From Vombatus ursinus (Eukaryota; Chordata; Mammalia; Diprotodontia; Vombatidae): DNA of 64,000 nucleotides. Positions 34,701 to 49,700 of this stretch are shown piece by piece. Within the stretch, counting starts at the first letter, position 1, and every line of letters starts with the position of its first letter. The DNA lies in assembly GCF_900497805.2 (NCBI RefSeq), contig NW_020954557.1, forward strand, positions 41,947,256-42,011,255, given 5' to 3'. The position numbers were made by a program, and so were the translations under genes. The notes beneath the pieces were generated by a model. The model was not told the origin of the DNA and did no database searches. It saw only the letters and a list, made by a program, of their open reading frames with translations.

Positions 34701-37700
34701 AAAAGTGAAATTTTATACTGTATGTTTAGATAGAAAATTGAGTAATAAAGATTACAGAAATGAACTGTAGAAAATGAATTTATCTGTTATCTTTTCAAGG
34801 AAACTGAAGAAAAGATTATTGAATTAGTATCTGTATTCTGCATTTTAAAAAATTTGATATTTATTTTAGATTACCTTTGGTATTTTCTGGAAACAAAGTT
34901 TGCTTTGATTTTTTAAGCAGAATTGTGAATCTTTCCCCATCTGGATCTCTGTTTGCAGGTAACCTCAGGGATGGTGATAAGTACTTTTGTGTCAGCTCCA
35001 ATCATGTATGTTTCTGCATGGTTACTAACCATTCCCTCCATGGATCCAAAACCCATGGCATATGCCATCCAGAATGTTAGTTTTGATATAAGTATCGTCA
35101 GTTTGGTCTCTTTGGTAAGTAACAAAGTAAAAATGAAATGACAAGCAGAAAATGATGTCAAAGGCAACTTTATTATAGAAAGCAATCAGGAGTTTGAAAA
35201 TAAAGTCAGTTTTGTTTTGTTTTGTTTTTTTCCTGTCAAGGCCCCAGATTTATAATAGAAGGTCTGGTTTTGAATCTAAATTTCACTGTTTATAGTCCGT
35301 CTGATCTTGAACGTGTCATGTCATCCTTTAGGTTTCACTTTCCTTGTAGGTAAAAAGGTGGGGTTGGGCTAGATCAGGGATGGGGAACTTACGGCCTCAA
35401 GGCCGCATGTGGCCTTTTCAGTCCTTGGATGTGGACTTTTGACTGAGTCCAAGTTTTATAGAATACATCCTTTTATTGAGGGGATTTGTTCTATGAAGTT
35501 TGGATTCGGTCAAAGGGTTGCACTTGAAGACCTAGAGGGCCACTTGTGTCCTCGAGGCCACAGGTTCCCCACCCTTGGACTAGATGGTTTCCTTAGGTCT
35601 CTTCCAGTTCTAAAGCCTGTGATCCTAAAGAGTTTAAAATCTGTAGTAGCTTAGAAAAGCCAACTCTGCTTACTGGGCATTATAAACCTCCTCATCTTAA
35701 TTTGTTGTGGGTTTTGAGATATACTTTTAAGCTGAATGCCATTAGGTAAAGTTAGAGGATTGAATGTTGTAAGTTCTAGAAATATTTAAGATTGTTCATC
35801 AAATTTGTTATTCAAACTCAGAACATGTGGCAAGCATCTGTAGAAAAAGAAAAAAAGTATTTATAAATCATAATGTCCTGATTTTAAATCCTGTTTTAAA
35901 TACCTGGTAAAGGAAAAGAGAAGAATCTGCTGTTTTGTCAACAGAGAAATATAATTGACAAAATGTTGAAATTTCTCTTTTTGTCATATTGAGGTTCTTA
36001 GAATCTGTGCTGAGTCTTAGGGATAGGGGCTGTATGGACAGCATTGCCATTTGCTTAGTAGTGAGAGGGAACAAAGAAAGCACCCAGAAGGTTTAATTGT
36101 AGGCTGTGTAAAGAGATGGACTAGAGATTTCTTCATTCAGAGAATAAAGCATGGAGAAGTGTTAAGTTTAGGGTTTAGTACTATATGTGTTTTGATATGC
36201 TTGTGTATATGGCCTTGAAGGAAAAGCTATACATAAGGTAGCCTGGCAAGCACCTCAGAGGATGAGCACCTCTCACATGAGGGCTTGCTGAGCTGTTTTC
36301 AGGGCTGTTCATCTACCTTTAGTGTCCACCTGGCACTCAAATCTCACCTGTAGCTCCAAAAAGCCATAGCATGTGCAGCGACCCCCTGGTAAACCTCAGC
36401 AGATGGGCTAAACCAGGTTGAGGGTAACTGATGGGCCACAAACCAATCAGTGAGTTTGGAGGTATCCCCCCCAGGTATGTGAAGACTTCTCCCAGTGGAA
36501 TGGGCGGATGAGAAAAAATTGTTCCAACCATTGGTAAGGTACTGGTAAGCTATTGGTAAGGTATTGGTAAGCTGCTTAGAGCTTGGTCAGACATCCAAGA
36601 TACCAAGGTCATCAGCTGCATCCCGGGCCATCACCAGTCATCCTGACTCTTGTCTTGCTACTGGACTTGGATGACTCTGGAAGAGAGAATGAGGTTGATA
36701 ACTGTGTAACTCTGACTCACTTAAATCTAGTTCACTTGTGAGTCAAGATAGCACCCTGTGGTGTTATTGGTCCTCTTCAAAAACGAAGGACAAAACAACA
36801 ACAACAAAACTGGCAAGTCCAAAGAGCAAAAATAGAAAATGACTTAACAAAGTGTGTAGAAGCTCTGCTTTACCTACAGATATTTAATTAACATGTGAGT
36901 TTAGTAACGCACAGCTACCCCTGCTTCCATTCTGTCCACAAAAAATTGAAGTGTAGGGATAATCTCAAAATGGCTCTGGATGTCTGTTTGGTCTAGGTAT
37001 TAGTTCTCAAAGGCTCTATTCAAGGGAGAATTTCAGGTAAAAACATTATTATATCATTTCTCTGATTTTTTGCTTTAGATACTGATATTTTACTCTGAAA
37101 TGGAATAAAATAGACTAAAGTAGGAATTTTTTAAAATAACTAACTGATGAGTTACTAAGTAAGTACTCAATTGAAACCATGTTATAAGCTGTTAACCTTT
37201 TAATCTTTCAGATCTGGTCACTTGCCGTTCTACTTCTGAGTAAGAAATATAAACAGCTTCCTCATATGTTAACAACCAATTTACTCATTGCTCAGGTTAG
37301 TAAGCTTAGAGGTTTTTAGAATTAAGAATTTCTTAAGCATTGCTCTAACTACTGTGAAAGATTATCATCCCCTTAGGAGGAAGAGTATTTGCTTGGTTAT
37401 ATTTTCCCAGATCTTTTCTAGTAAAAAAATATCACCAAATTATAAACCAGTTACAATTTGATGCTCCCATTATTATCTGATAAGAATTTTTTCAGTATTT
37501 ATGGAATATTTTGAAATGAGGTAGGAATTCCTCTAATGGTTCTGAGAATGTTTCCATATTAAGAAAGTCAGTGTAGCTTGGCAGCCTGGGTGGTAAGCAG
37601 CAACTGTTGCTCCTAAACCCTTTGCCAACCTCTCTCTCTCCAAAAATGAAGCTGCCTACAGGCAACAAATAAAAGCATGGACAGTTAGAGCCTTGTGGCT

Positions 37701-40700
37701 TGTGTTATACTGTCGTTTCAGAGCTGGTTTTCTTGAAAGGGGAAAGTATGTGTCAAGATCTCTTCATGACAGAACAGTATGACTCCAGGGATCTAGTGTT
37801 CCCACTCTGATGTGTGTCCCTGAAAAAATCTTGGTACCAGACTGTGCTATGAGCTGCCTAAATTTTTGAGCAAGAGAACACTGAAGGGTTTGGGAAAAAA
37901 CAAATCTGTGTCACAGGGTTGGTGACTGCTGTGCCTTCATAATTCTTTTAGACATATACTTGTGTTAAAGGTCATAGTACCTCAACATTGAAATAACTGT
38001 GGTCATATTATAATATGTGAGATAATTGAATCGTTAAAAACAGAACTTTAAAATTTTTATATTTCTAGTTGAATGATTTGTTATAAACAACAACTTAAAG
38101 GAATATTAACACTTTCTATGTAAAGTTTTTTTTAGCATTATTTGGAAGAAATTTGATAGAATTTGGACAGAAAGTTGACAGTTAAAACCAGGATCATTGT
38201 CAGTTTTTATTGAGTATACTATTAATATAATAGATTTTTATCACGCTCTATAGCACACTGAGATTTAGCTATAAATATTTTAGTCACTATTCAATAGTAA
38301 TTAAAAGTTAATGTGCATAATATCTTTACTGCTAATGAAACTTGCACAGGTATGACTGACTATTCATAATGGATAGCGTTTCTTTTGTATTAACATGTTA
38401 TAGTTTTCTTTAATGAGGACTAAACTGTTTTGTTTTTTGAATAAATCTTTGTCCACAGTCTATTGTCTGTGCTGGAATGATGATGTGGAATTTTGTTAAA
38501 GAGAAAAATTTTGTTGGACAAATTCTGGTGTTTGTTCTGTTATATAGTTCTCTCTATAGCACCTACTTATGGACAGGTGAGTTGTAGTATGAATGGAAGT
38601 TGTGTACTTTTTGAATTAATGAATGAATAAAAAGCTTTTATTAAGCACTTAATATCCAAGTACTATGCTAAATGATGGGGATACAAATATAAGAGTAGAG
38701 ACAGTCTTTTCCCTAGATTCAGGAGAATGGTGGCCAACAAGGGATGTTCACTTTGAAAATTTAGAAGGGTGAGAAGTGTAGCTATAGGAGAACAGTAGCA
38801 TTGGCAGTGTTGATTTTATTTTGGTTCCAGAACTAGAAAGCAAGCTAATGGGGAGTGAGAGTGGCTAGTAAGGTATGGTAGTGCCTCCAAGGAATGTATA
38901 GGTCATGTGAGGCCTACTAAAATCAAAACAGTTACAAGCAAGTAACTAGAAAAGAAGAAAGGGGGGGGGGGAGTGAAACCAATAATATTAAGACTGATTT
39001 TTATAAAATGCAGCTAACAAACTAGCTACTAAAGTATTTCCAAAGGAGGAATTCCAAAACAATTTGAGCAGGGTGAATTATTTTGACTTGGAAAAGATGT
39101 GAGGTCAATCTAGTCCAATCGAGTCATTTTATAAATGACACTACTTAAGTCTAAATTAAGTGACTTAATCTAGAAAAAAAGATTTTCTTCACTTGTTGAG
39201 TTATATTCAGAAGTAAAAATCTTCTAAATGGTCATTTAGTTGGTAATTTATTGTACACAATATAAAATCTTGGGTAAATTCTCTGGGCCTCAGTTTCTTC
39301 ATCTGTAAAGTAATGATCTGTAAGGTCCCTTCTGACTCTCAATGCTAGTTCTGAGTTGACAACCTATAATAAACATGCCAGTGGTGATCTGTGAAATGAT
39401 TGGGGTGGCACAGCTGAAGCTATCCTTAGGCAAAACTGTGAAGTAGGCAAAGTTTCTATTTGGGACCTTCTTCTCGGTTCATTTAAATTTTTAAAGGGAA
39501 CTCTGAAGATATAAAATGAGAATTAATTGGGTTATTAGTATAGTGTAAATAGTGCTGGATTTGGGGTTAGAGGACTTTATTTCAAATAATCCTAGCTCTC
39601 ATTTACTACCAGTGTGACTTTGGGCAAGTCATTTAACTTTTTTAGCCCTCAGTTTTCTCTGTGTAATGAGAGAGTTGGACTAAATGACGTCTAGGTCTCC
39701 TTCAGCTCAAATTTATGCTCCTAATAATTTGAGGGAAGTGGACTGCAAGGCCTTCTTTACTTCCTAGGAGATCATTCTGTGACCATGAAGTCATAGAATG
39801 GCTTATGCAAAATAAGTGAGAGTGTATTCTGAGGATGTTCCCCTCCTTTTTATTTTTTCCCTTCATTCCAGTGCTTGGAGCTATGCTTGTGCTGGTGGAC
39901 TTTAGTGAGGAGTAACATGTAAATAGCTACTACCATTCCCCTTCCCCCAACCCCACTCGACAAGTGATACTTAGTGTACTACTTCTGAAAGATTGTTGAC
40001 TCTTCATTAATTTCATCTTTGATACAAACTCTTGAGTTTTCCCAAAGTAATCTCTAAGCCATAGAGGATGACAGACTGCATGCTGAGAACAAAGGCCCAC
40101 ACTTGCCAAAAGTAGCGCCAGAAATTTTTTAAGAATTAGATTTTCCAGCCCTGGACAGTGTATGAAATGCATGTCCTTTTTTTTTTTTTTTTTTTTGTTA
40201 AAGAGTAAAGAAAAAGTATCTTTAATCTGTACTCAGGCTTTACCAGTTCTTTATCAGGGGATGGACAGCACCTTTCATAATAAGTCCTTCAGAATTGTCT
40301 TAGATCATTGTATTGCTGAGAATAGCTAAGTTATTCACAGTAGATCATCGTACAATATTTCTATTGTTGTGTACAATGATCTCTTGGGTCTGCTCATTTC
40401 ACTTTGCATCAGTTCATGTAAGTCTTTTTTTATTAATTTATTTTGCTTTATCAGCAATCACTTCCATAAGCTTTTGAGTTTTAAATTTTTCTCCACCTCC
40501 CTCCCTAAGACAGTGCATAATCTGATATAGGCTATACATATACATTCCTGTTAAACATATTTTCACATTAGTGATATTGTAAATAAGAATTAGAACCAAT
40601 AGGAGGAACCACCAGAAAGAGGAAACAAAACACAAGAAAAAAAAATAGCAAATACTATACTTTGATCTGCATTCAAACTTAATAGTTCTTTCTTTGGATG

Positions 40701-43700
40701 TGGATAGCATGTTCCATCATGAGGCCTTTGGAGATGTCTTAAGGATCCTTGTATTGCTGAGAAGGATTAAGTCTATCAATATTAGTCATCACACAACGTG
40801 GCAGTTACTGTGTACAACATGCTGCTGGTTCTGCTCTCTCACTCAGCATCAGACCATATAAGTCTTTCCAGGTTTTTCTGAAGTCATCCTGTTCATCAGG
40901 ATGTTATCGCACAATTGTTCAGCCATTCTCCAGTTGATGGGCATCCTCTCAATTTCCAAATTCCAATTCTTTGCCACCACAAAAAGAGCTGCTATAAGTA
41001 TTTTTGTACATATGGGTCCTTTTCCCATTTGTCTGATCTCTTTGGGATACAGCCCATGAAATGCATATTTTGAAGGCAAAAGGTACCTCAAAGGTCATCT
41101 AATCCAAACCTACCTAAACCAAAAATCCCTTTTATACCATCTCTGATCACTATTCCCCAAGGATGATAGGACATCACTTATCCTTGTGACCTTGAATGAC
41201 ATAGTTTCAGAATCAAGTTTATAGGAAAGCAATTGTAATTAAAAGCTTCTTACAATTTATACCATGGCATTTTTGGATTTTAAAACTCCACTGCTTTACT
41301 CAGTAGTGTTATTTAATTTTTAGTTGCAATTGTTTTGTGTACTGAAAGTTATCAAAAAGCAGAATGCTAAAATGGAAGCTCATTTTACAACTTACTACTT
41401 CTCTTGGTCTAACTGAAGTGGTTTTAATCAGTGTTCATACTTGCTTTGTTTTTCTACTAATTGCCACATAGTTGACAAATTTTTGTTTTTTGAAACATCT
41501 TGTTCATAGGGCTTCTGTCAATTTCTTTGTTCCTGTTGAAGAAGAAAGAGACAATACAGATTCCTGTAGGAATTATCATTATATCTGGATGGGGGTGAGT
41601 TGGTAGCTTTCTCTTGCTTAATTCCTTTTCATATACGTAATTGCTATTCAGATGCCTCTTTTCTGTCACTTTCCTCTTTCCTCTTGGTCTTGCAGCGTTC
41701 CTGCTCTTCTCGTGGGTGTTCTTTTGATAGCTGGAAAACATAATGGTGATAGCATTGATTCTGCTTTTTTTTATGGAAAAGATCAGGTAAGAGGAGTATT
41801 TAAGAAAAATCTTTGCATCTTATGAACATCTTCCAGCTTAAGGTCGAAAATCTCATACAACCTGGGGAGAAGAGAACTGGGGTCAGATACCACCTGAAAC
41901 ATATGCTATCTGTGTAACCATAGGCAAGTTACTAGACCTCTCTAGGCCACATTTTCTTCATCTGTAAAATGAGGGAGTACATGCAGTGATCTTTAAGGTC
42001 CCTTTCAGCTCTCAGTTTATGATCCTGCAATCCTTAAAAATGCTGACAGCATTTAATATGAACAGCTTTGGCCATCTCAGATGAATTAAGTAAATTGTAC
42101 TTTAATTAGCATCTTTCACTTAGATTAGTCAAAACAAGTGTCATGAATACTTTGCATTTGTATAATTGTTTTTAGCTGAGGTTCTCCAATGCTTGAACAA
42201 TTATTTAACTCTCTTAAATGGGTATAATTTAAATATAATCTATGTAAAGCCATCAACAGTTAAACAGTAATAAAACCAAAGTTCTTGACTCTTAAGTCAT
42301 TTTTAGGTAAGAATTTAAAAGATAAAAATTTTTGGAAGAGAAAGGTGCTTGAAAGTGGAGAAATAGAGCCCATGTAAAAGTGGACTTGGGGAATCCTGTA
42401 GAGGCAAAACGAAAGCAGGCTATGTAAAAGAATTGAGGGACTGAAAGACCGCCAAGTTGTGTGCCTTCTGAGTGAATAGATGTCATTTTTTCAGAAGGTA
42501 GGTCTGCAGTGTTGAAAAAACCATCCGTAAAGAGGGAAAAGGTCGGTTGCCAAATAACTTGGGTGTTTTGCTTGTTTGTGTGTGTGTGTGTGTGTGTGTG
42601 TCACAGGAAACTTCATCAGTCAATATTTTTAAATACCCATTTGATAAAAGAGTATACCAATAAAACAGTTGAATCACCACAATGAAAAGCAGAAGAGCAT
42701 AAATGTTATGCTTTGAACCAGTTAAACAAAAATCTTTTATTCATTCATAAAAGGAAATTCTAAATCATTTTGAACCATGAATAAGTATTTAATTTTGAAC
42801 TTGTTTTTGTCTTAACATACTAACATTGTTAATATTATTGTGAAAAGAATATCATAACCCCTTTTTTCTAACTCTGACAGATGATAACCACAGCAGTCAC
42901 CCTGTTTTGTAGCATATTGATATCAGGCGTATCACTGATGTGTATGAACCAGAGTACACAGGAAGGGAATTATGAGGGATTGGATCGTCGTTCTCAGAAC
43001 AGCAAAACAGGGGAGGCTGAAAGGACTGCTGTTGAAGAAAGTCCAGTGCCAACAAATGAACCAGAACCTTATACAAGTTCTACTCTAGAAAGAAGTATGT
43101 CCCTTAAACATAAGTCAATGTTTATCTCTTTATACTTTAATAAATGCTTTGTTTTAAAGGGCCCTAACTGACTTGCCTTGAGTATTCTAGGTATTTATTC
43201 ATCATGTGGGGAACTCGGACCTATGTAATTAGAAAACAACTAAGCAAAGCAATTGGTATGTTGCTTATAGTTCTTGTGGAAAATCATTTGTTAACTTTAA
43301 GAGTTAGAATTTACATTCTGAAAAATACATTGACTGAGAGAGGGTCTAAATGAAATCATCGTATACTTAGAAAATTCAACTACATTATCTTTTGGACAAC
43401 AGTACTGACTGAAATAAGTCAAAGAGGTCTGGTATAAAAATTATTTCAATTGACAATAGAAGTATAATTCCTAACTAATAAAATAGTATCTGTTTATCAA
43501 TATTAGTCCAGATTAGTCCAGTATAATTCCTAACTAATAAAACAGTATCTATTTATCAATATTAGTCCAGATTGAGCATTAGCTTTATTATATACATATC
43601 AGGAATGCAGAATCAGAATGCTGTTTTTATATATTCATTAGAGAATATGAAGATGTCATAAACGTAAAACATATCACTCCAGAAAAGAGATGTAAAAAGA

Positions 43701-46700
43701 TATGAGATAAGAAGGAAAGTGTTTTCCTTTCTCCGTCTTTTGAAAAGAGAAAGAAAGAAAGAAGAGGGGAAGAAAAACCACCTATTTGGCAGCCTTGTCT
43801 AAAAGAGATTTTCATAGAGAAGAGGAAAGGAAAAGAAAGGGATTAAGTGAGATAAGACTTCACTGTTTGTTAAGTATTTTGTCATCATTGTAGGAAGTGT
43901 TTAAGAAATATGCCTTATGTTATTAATATTTTTCATTTTGCATCTGTATTTCAGATAACTTGATAGAGATTAATAGAAGTATTAAAAAGATGGAGAGGCA
44001 ATAATCTTGTTGCTCAGAAAATCTTAATAGCTAGCATTATGTAATATTTTAAGATTTGCAAAGTTCTTTTACAGATATTATCCTGCTTTATCTTTACAAC
44101 AATCCTGGGAGGTAGGGCCTATTATTATTCCTTTTTTACAGTTGAGGAAACTGAGACAGATGATAAGTGACTTGTGCAGGGTCACACAGCTATTACAGAT
44201 CTAAAGTGGGATTTCAATTCAGGTCTTCCTGACTCCCAAGTCCAGTAGCTCTATCCACTGTACCATGTAATTAATGTACACACTGTACAAGTAATTAATG
44301 TAATAGATTAGTGGTGTAAAACTCCAATGAAAACAGATCTATGCTGGCCTATTGAGTTGGAAAACCACAAATTATCATTATCTGTGTTGAATTATATTTT
44401 TATTTATTTAGTTAAACATTTCCCAATTCAGTTTCTGTCTCTCATATATATGTGTATGTATATATACATATAGTTTTTAAACATAAAATATTTACTTAAT
44501 GATAAGGCAAAAGCAAGAATAATTATAATAGTTATTAAGTATAAGGCAAATGCAATAATAATCAAAATCTCGTTGTCCTGGGTTACATTATCCCACCAAT
44601 ATATCATGTGAAAGAATGAGCACCTGCTTACAAAAACCTAGGAGGAAATGCTGTGAGTAAAGAAAATCCTTATGCCCAAATAGCCATTTATGGCTCTGGG
44701 CTGCAGGATCTAATTTCCTTGGTCCTTTCAGGAACAGTCTGTACCTCATAAACCTGTTTTCTGCTAGATGCTGACCACCTGCTCCTCACCACTCTTGTAC
44801 TAGGCAAATCTGCTCTACTTCTGCTCTTGAACTGATGAAAGAGTTACAGGTTCTTTTAATTCACAATCACCCTTTAGAGGGCATTGAGAAAATATTTTTC
44901 CTTTCTTGTTTTTAATTTAAAATTTTTACTCTAAATTTAACAAACACTAAATAAAATGAGCATTTCTGCGTACAAACTAAGATAGATTGTATAGGCAACT
45001 CTGAATCTGTATTATGTACAACTTCCTTTTCCTTTTAAGTATATAACTTAAACACGTAACTTTCAAAGTTGTCCTGTTTGTGTTTCCCTGTGAATTTAAA
45101 AAATGCTTCAGTGACCCTCTTTTCCTTTTCATTAAACAACCCTATTGTTAGTTCTCTTCTCTCTCCCAAACCATCTCCTCTCCAAAATTTTTTTAAAAAA
45201 GAAAAATAAAATATTTATAGCAAATATACATAGTGAAGCAAAATAAATTCTCCCATTGACTATATTTGAAAATGTCTCATTGGATGCACCTTGCATGCAT
45301 CACCTCTCTGTCAGAAGGTGAGCAACATGCTTCTTCATCAGTCCTTTAGAATCTTGCAAACAATCAGAATTTTAAAATCATTTAACATTGTTTGTGCAAT
45401 ATTGTTCTCTTGGTTTTGCTCACTTTGTTCTGCTCCAGTTCATACAAGTTTTTTCAAGTTTCTCAGAAATGGTTTCTATCATCATTTCTCATGAAACAAC
45501 AATATTCATAAACCAAAAACCATTTGTGAACTATTTGTTCAGCCATCTTCCAATTGATAGATATCGCCTTTGTTTCCAGTTTTTTGCTATACCAAAAAAG
45601 AACTGGTATAAATATTTTTGTACATACTGATCTTTTCCCCCCTTCTTTGATCTTTTCAGACCTAGAAGTAATAATTTCTGGGTCAAAGTTGAATAATTTG
45701 GCCAGGGGTGGAGAGAAGAATCCGAATTACTTTCTAGAATGCTTTGTATCAGTTCATAGCTCCACCAACATTACGTGTATTTGTCATTTCCCTTTTTGTC
45801 AATATGACAGAGGAACCTCAGAATTGGTTTAATTTGTATTTCTCTTATTGTTGGTGATTTGGAGTATTTTTTCCATGTCCCAGTTATATATTAATCTGGT
45901 TCAGGCAACCCTGGCTAGGAGTTCAATATCTCTGCAGTAGATCATTGATAAAAATCTATTCAGAAAGCTCAAACTATAAATTCCCTTAAGTTGCTTCCAT
46001 GTTTGGCCACATTGTATGTAAATATGTTATTTCTGACCCAAACAAGTGAATTTTCCCTGGAGGCTAATTAAATTTTTGAAAAATACAGTTTACTTAAATC
46101 ATTGGAAATTAAAGCCCTTGATTTATAATAAGGAACATCCAGGTAAATCTTTACTAGCCGTTTCCAGGAAAGCTTTGGTAAAATTATTGCAGATAAAAGG
46201 GGCAGCTAGATGGCACAGTAGATAGTGCCAGGCCTGCAGTTACGAAGATTCATCTTCCTGAGTTTAGATTTGGCCTCTGACACTTACTAGCTGTGTGATC
46301 TTGGGCAAGGCATTTAACCCTTTTTGCCTCATTTTTCTCATCTGTAAAATGAACTGGAAAAGAAAATAGCAAACCACTTCAGTATCTTTGCCAAGAAAAC
46401 CCCAAATGGGGTCACAGAGGGTCAGAACAACTGAAATGACTGAACATTGCTGATAAAATAAAATTCAACTAATTTTAGGAGCAAAGTGTACCATCCTGGG
46501 TCCACTAAAAAAAATGTAGCATTGCATATAATGTGTGCCATTGTAAGTAAATATAAGTTTATTTAAACATAGTGTTGAACCATACATAATTTTTTACCTG
46601 CCAGGGACCAGGGGATTGTGTAGTCTATTTTTCTACGGGAAGCTGCTTCCTCTCTATAGAATCTCTCCCAGGTGGTTGAGTTCCTGCTTGCTTGTGTACT

Positions 46701-49700
46701 TCTGGCAATGGGCCAAATAGTGATGCTGAGGAGGAAGGCAGCCCTCTTGTGAAAACCACCTGGTGGCGGCACTTATTCCTCTATCAAGAACTTCTTTATG
46801 GAATTTCACAATGAAAGAGGCCATCACAGTGATTCCGTCTGACCTTCTTCACTTTACAGAGCTGGAGATCGAAGCCCCAAGGAGTGACGTGACTCACCAG
46901 TGGTCATACAGGCAGTAGATACAGGCCTAGGATTCAGAGCCGGAGCCTCAGCCCCAAACCAGTGGTTCTTCTGTCCCACTCTCTTCTTCATGACAACCTT
47001 GCATGTCTGAAAGGCTACCATGATGCCTTTCCTAAAATCATGCATTAGCTGTCAGATCCCGGGCAAATCCACATCAGCCTCAGTTTCTTCATCTGTAAAG
47101 TAGAGCTGATAGTTGCTGTACCTTCCAGGATTATCTTAGGGATCAAGTGAAATAATGTATAGTTTTGCATACTTGCAAATTATATAAATGATATAATATT
47201 TGTAAAGTGTTTGGTGTAGTGCCTGACACAGAGTAGGCGCTTAATAAATGCTTGTTTTCTTCCTCCCTTTTTTAGAAGGCAACTAGGTGGTGTAGTGTAT
47301 AGAGCATTAGACCTAGAGTCAGGAAGACCTGAGTTCAGATCTGGCATCAGATAGTTACTGGCTGTAAACCTCTGTCTGCCTCATTTTCCTCAACTGTAAA
47401 ATGAGATTAATAATAGTACCTACCCCCCAATATTGTGATGATCAAATGAAATAATATTTGCAGACTTGCAGGTTATACAAATGAGATAATATTTGTAAAG
47501 CTCTTAGCATGGTGCCTGGCTCATAGTAGGTTCTATATAAATATTAGTTCCTTCCCCCAAAAAAGGCAGCTGTGTTGGCCTGTGATTTCTCTCTCTGCTA
47601 ATTCTGAGATTCTATGATTTCTTTCCTCTTCACCTCTAATCTAGGCTGATCTGGTAAGTATTAGTAACTAGCATGAATTTGTGTCACTTAGGTATCCAAC
47701 CTGGATTCCTTGATTGAACACCCACAAGAGGTATTCCCAAACATTTCATTCACTGTTTCCCAGTCCCTTTACTGTAGGTAAGCCAACAGGATTGTCTCAT
47801 TTCCGTGTCGATGTTTATTACAAGTGTGACGTTAAATTGAGAGCTCTGACAAAAACTAAATTCAGTTCAGCAACTTTTGTTATGTCTACTATATACAAAA
47901 GGCTGCGTGCTAGGCCCTGGGAGTACAGAGGTGCAAGATAACTGTCCTTTTCCTCTAAGAGTTCACCTTCTAAGAGGGGCAAATGGATGAATGAAAAGGC
48001 ATTTATTAAATGCTTACTATTTGCTGGATACTAAACCAAACTAGGAATATAAATATAAAAGTAGAAAATTCTCTGCCCTCTAGCGGCTTACATCTAAAGT
48101 GGGGTAGGGTTGGAGACAGCACTTATAGGTAAAGTGGTAGCCAGAGTGTTTTGGTGAGTAGAATGATGGGTCAGTTATTGTTTTGATTAGTGTTGGTAGA
48201 AAGTAGTGTGGGTCTGAAAATAACTGAGGTAAAAGCATGAATCTGAGACCTCCTAAATTTTAGGATCTCTTAATCAGGATAGCGTGACATAGGATTTCTT
48301 AGTCCAAGTCAGGAGGTACAAAACCCCTCTTTGCCTTGATCAGGCAAAAGATGATAGAAGTAGAGGAGAGATAAGACAGAGAGCTCTGAGAAGATTTGAG
48401 GAGTGAGAAATCCCTTTTAGCTGAGGCAAGGACCCTTGGTGAAGGTGGCACTTGGGCCAAACCTGGAGTGAAAAGTGGGGTTTCAATAAGTAGAGATGAA
48501 GAAGAAGGGATGTATTTTAAGTATGAGCAGAGGCAGAAGAGTTTGGGATGAAACTGAGAAACAACTAATAGTATACTTTGGCAGGAAGTATGTAACAAAG
48601 GAAGAAGCAGTATAAAATAATGCTGGAAAAGATAATTTAAGCCTAAGGAAAGCGTTTAAGATAATTTAAAGCTAAGAAAACCCTTAAATTCCAGGCTGAA
48701 GTCAAAGAAGAGGAGGCTAATGGGTGATTTGATTACTGTCTTCAAGCATAATAAGAATTTTGTTATTGGAGAAAGTGCTGACAAGTTGGCTTGTAAACCA
48801 GCGCTGAAGCAGTGAACTTAAAACTCTAGAGAGCTGCTGTCAGCAGGCGTTTATATTGAGCATGGTTCAATAGGTGCTAAGGAAGGTTTACAGATGAATA
48901 AAATGAGACTTGCCCTTAATGAATTTACAATCTACTAGAGGAAGTTAAGATCTAAATGAATATGATACAAATTAGAATAAATTGTATATGTTGGCAGTAG
49001 GAAAAAACTTAAGTGAGATAATAGTTATAAAATTCTTTGAAAACTTTAAAGCACTGTGCGGATACTAGTTAATATCATTATTATTATGCCAGGGTAAACA
49101 AAGCACTGAAAGGGATACCTTTGGAGATAATTTCAAAATTATTTACCTTTAATTATTTATTACTTTGTTTGCTTTGAGGCAGAGGACAGGGTTAGGATTG
49201 CTAATTTAACTTTTTTTTCTATTAAATTTGGACATTAAATAAAACAACAATACTCTGGAATCTTTTTTCCCCTTAGGGTCATAGTTTATGAACATTATAG
49301 TAGCCATTGTCAAAAGCTCCTTTGAATGCCGTGGACCCTGAATTTTAGGATACAGTCTGTTTGGTATTTGAACATTGACATTTACGTGATTTGTTGCTAA
49401 GGTAATGCTGTGGTAAATTTTTAATGCCAATAAGAATCACATCTGGAAATGTTCAAATTCTCACAAAGGAGATATATAGCGTGCTGCTCAGTAGACCATT
49501 TGGAGGAACAAAAGTTGTTATGCATTACCTGTTTCAGTGTTGACTTCTTTATGCCACCTTCAGGATCATTTTCAAAACTGTATAATTTTTCTGTAAAACC
49601 TAATTTAAAGGAAATCATTTAACATTCGCTACCACTCATTGATTTTATCATTCATATTTTAGACATAGAAAGCAAATAAGTGTTTTATTGAAGGCTATCA

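Noticed and set aside
37565-37960. Possible LTR-type fragment with an aataaa
   Set aside because: No terminal repeats, primer-binding site or coding remnant seen, so the sequence could not be placed in any family.
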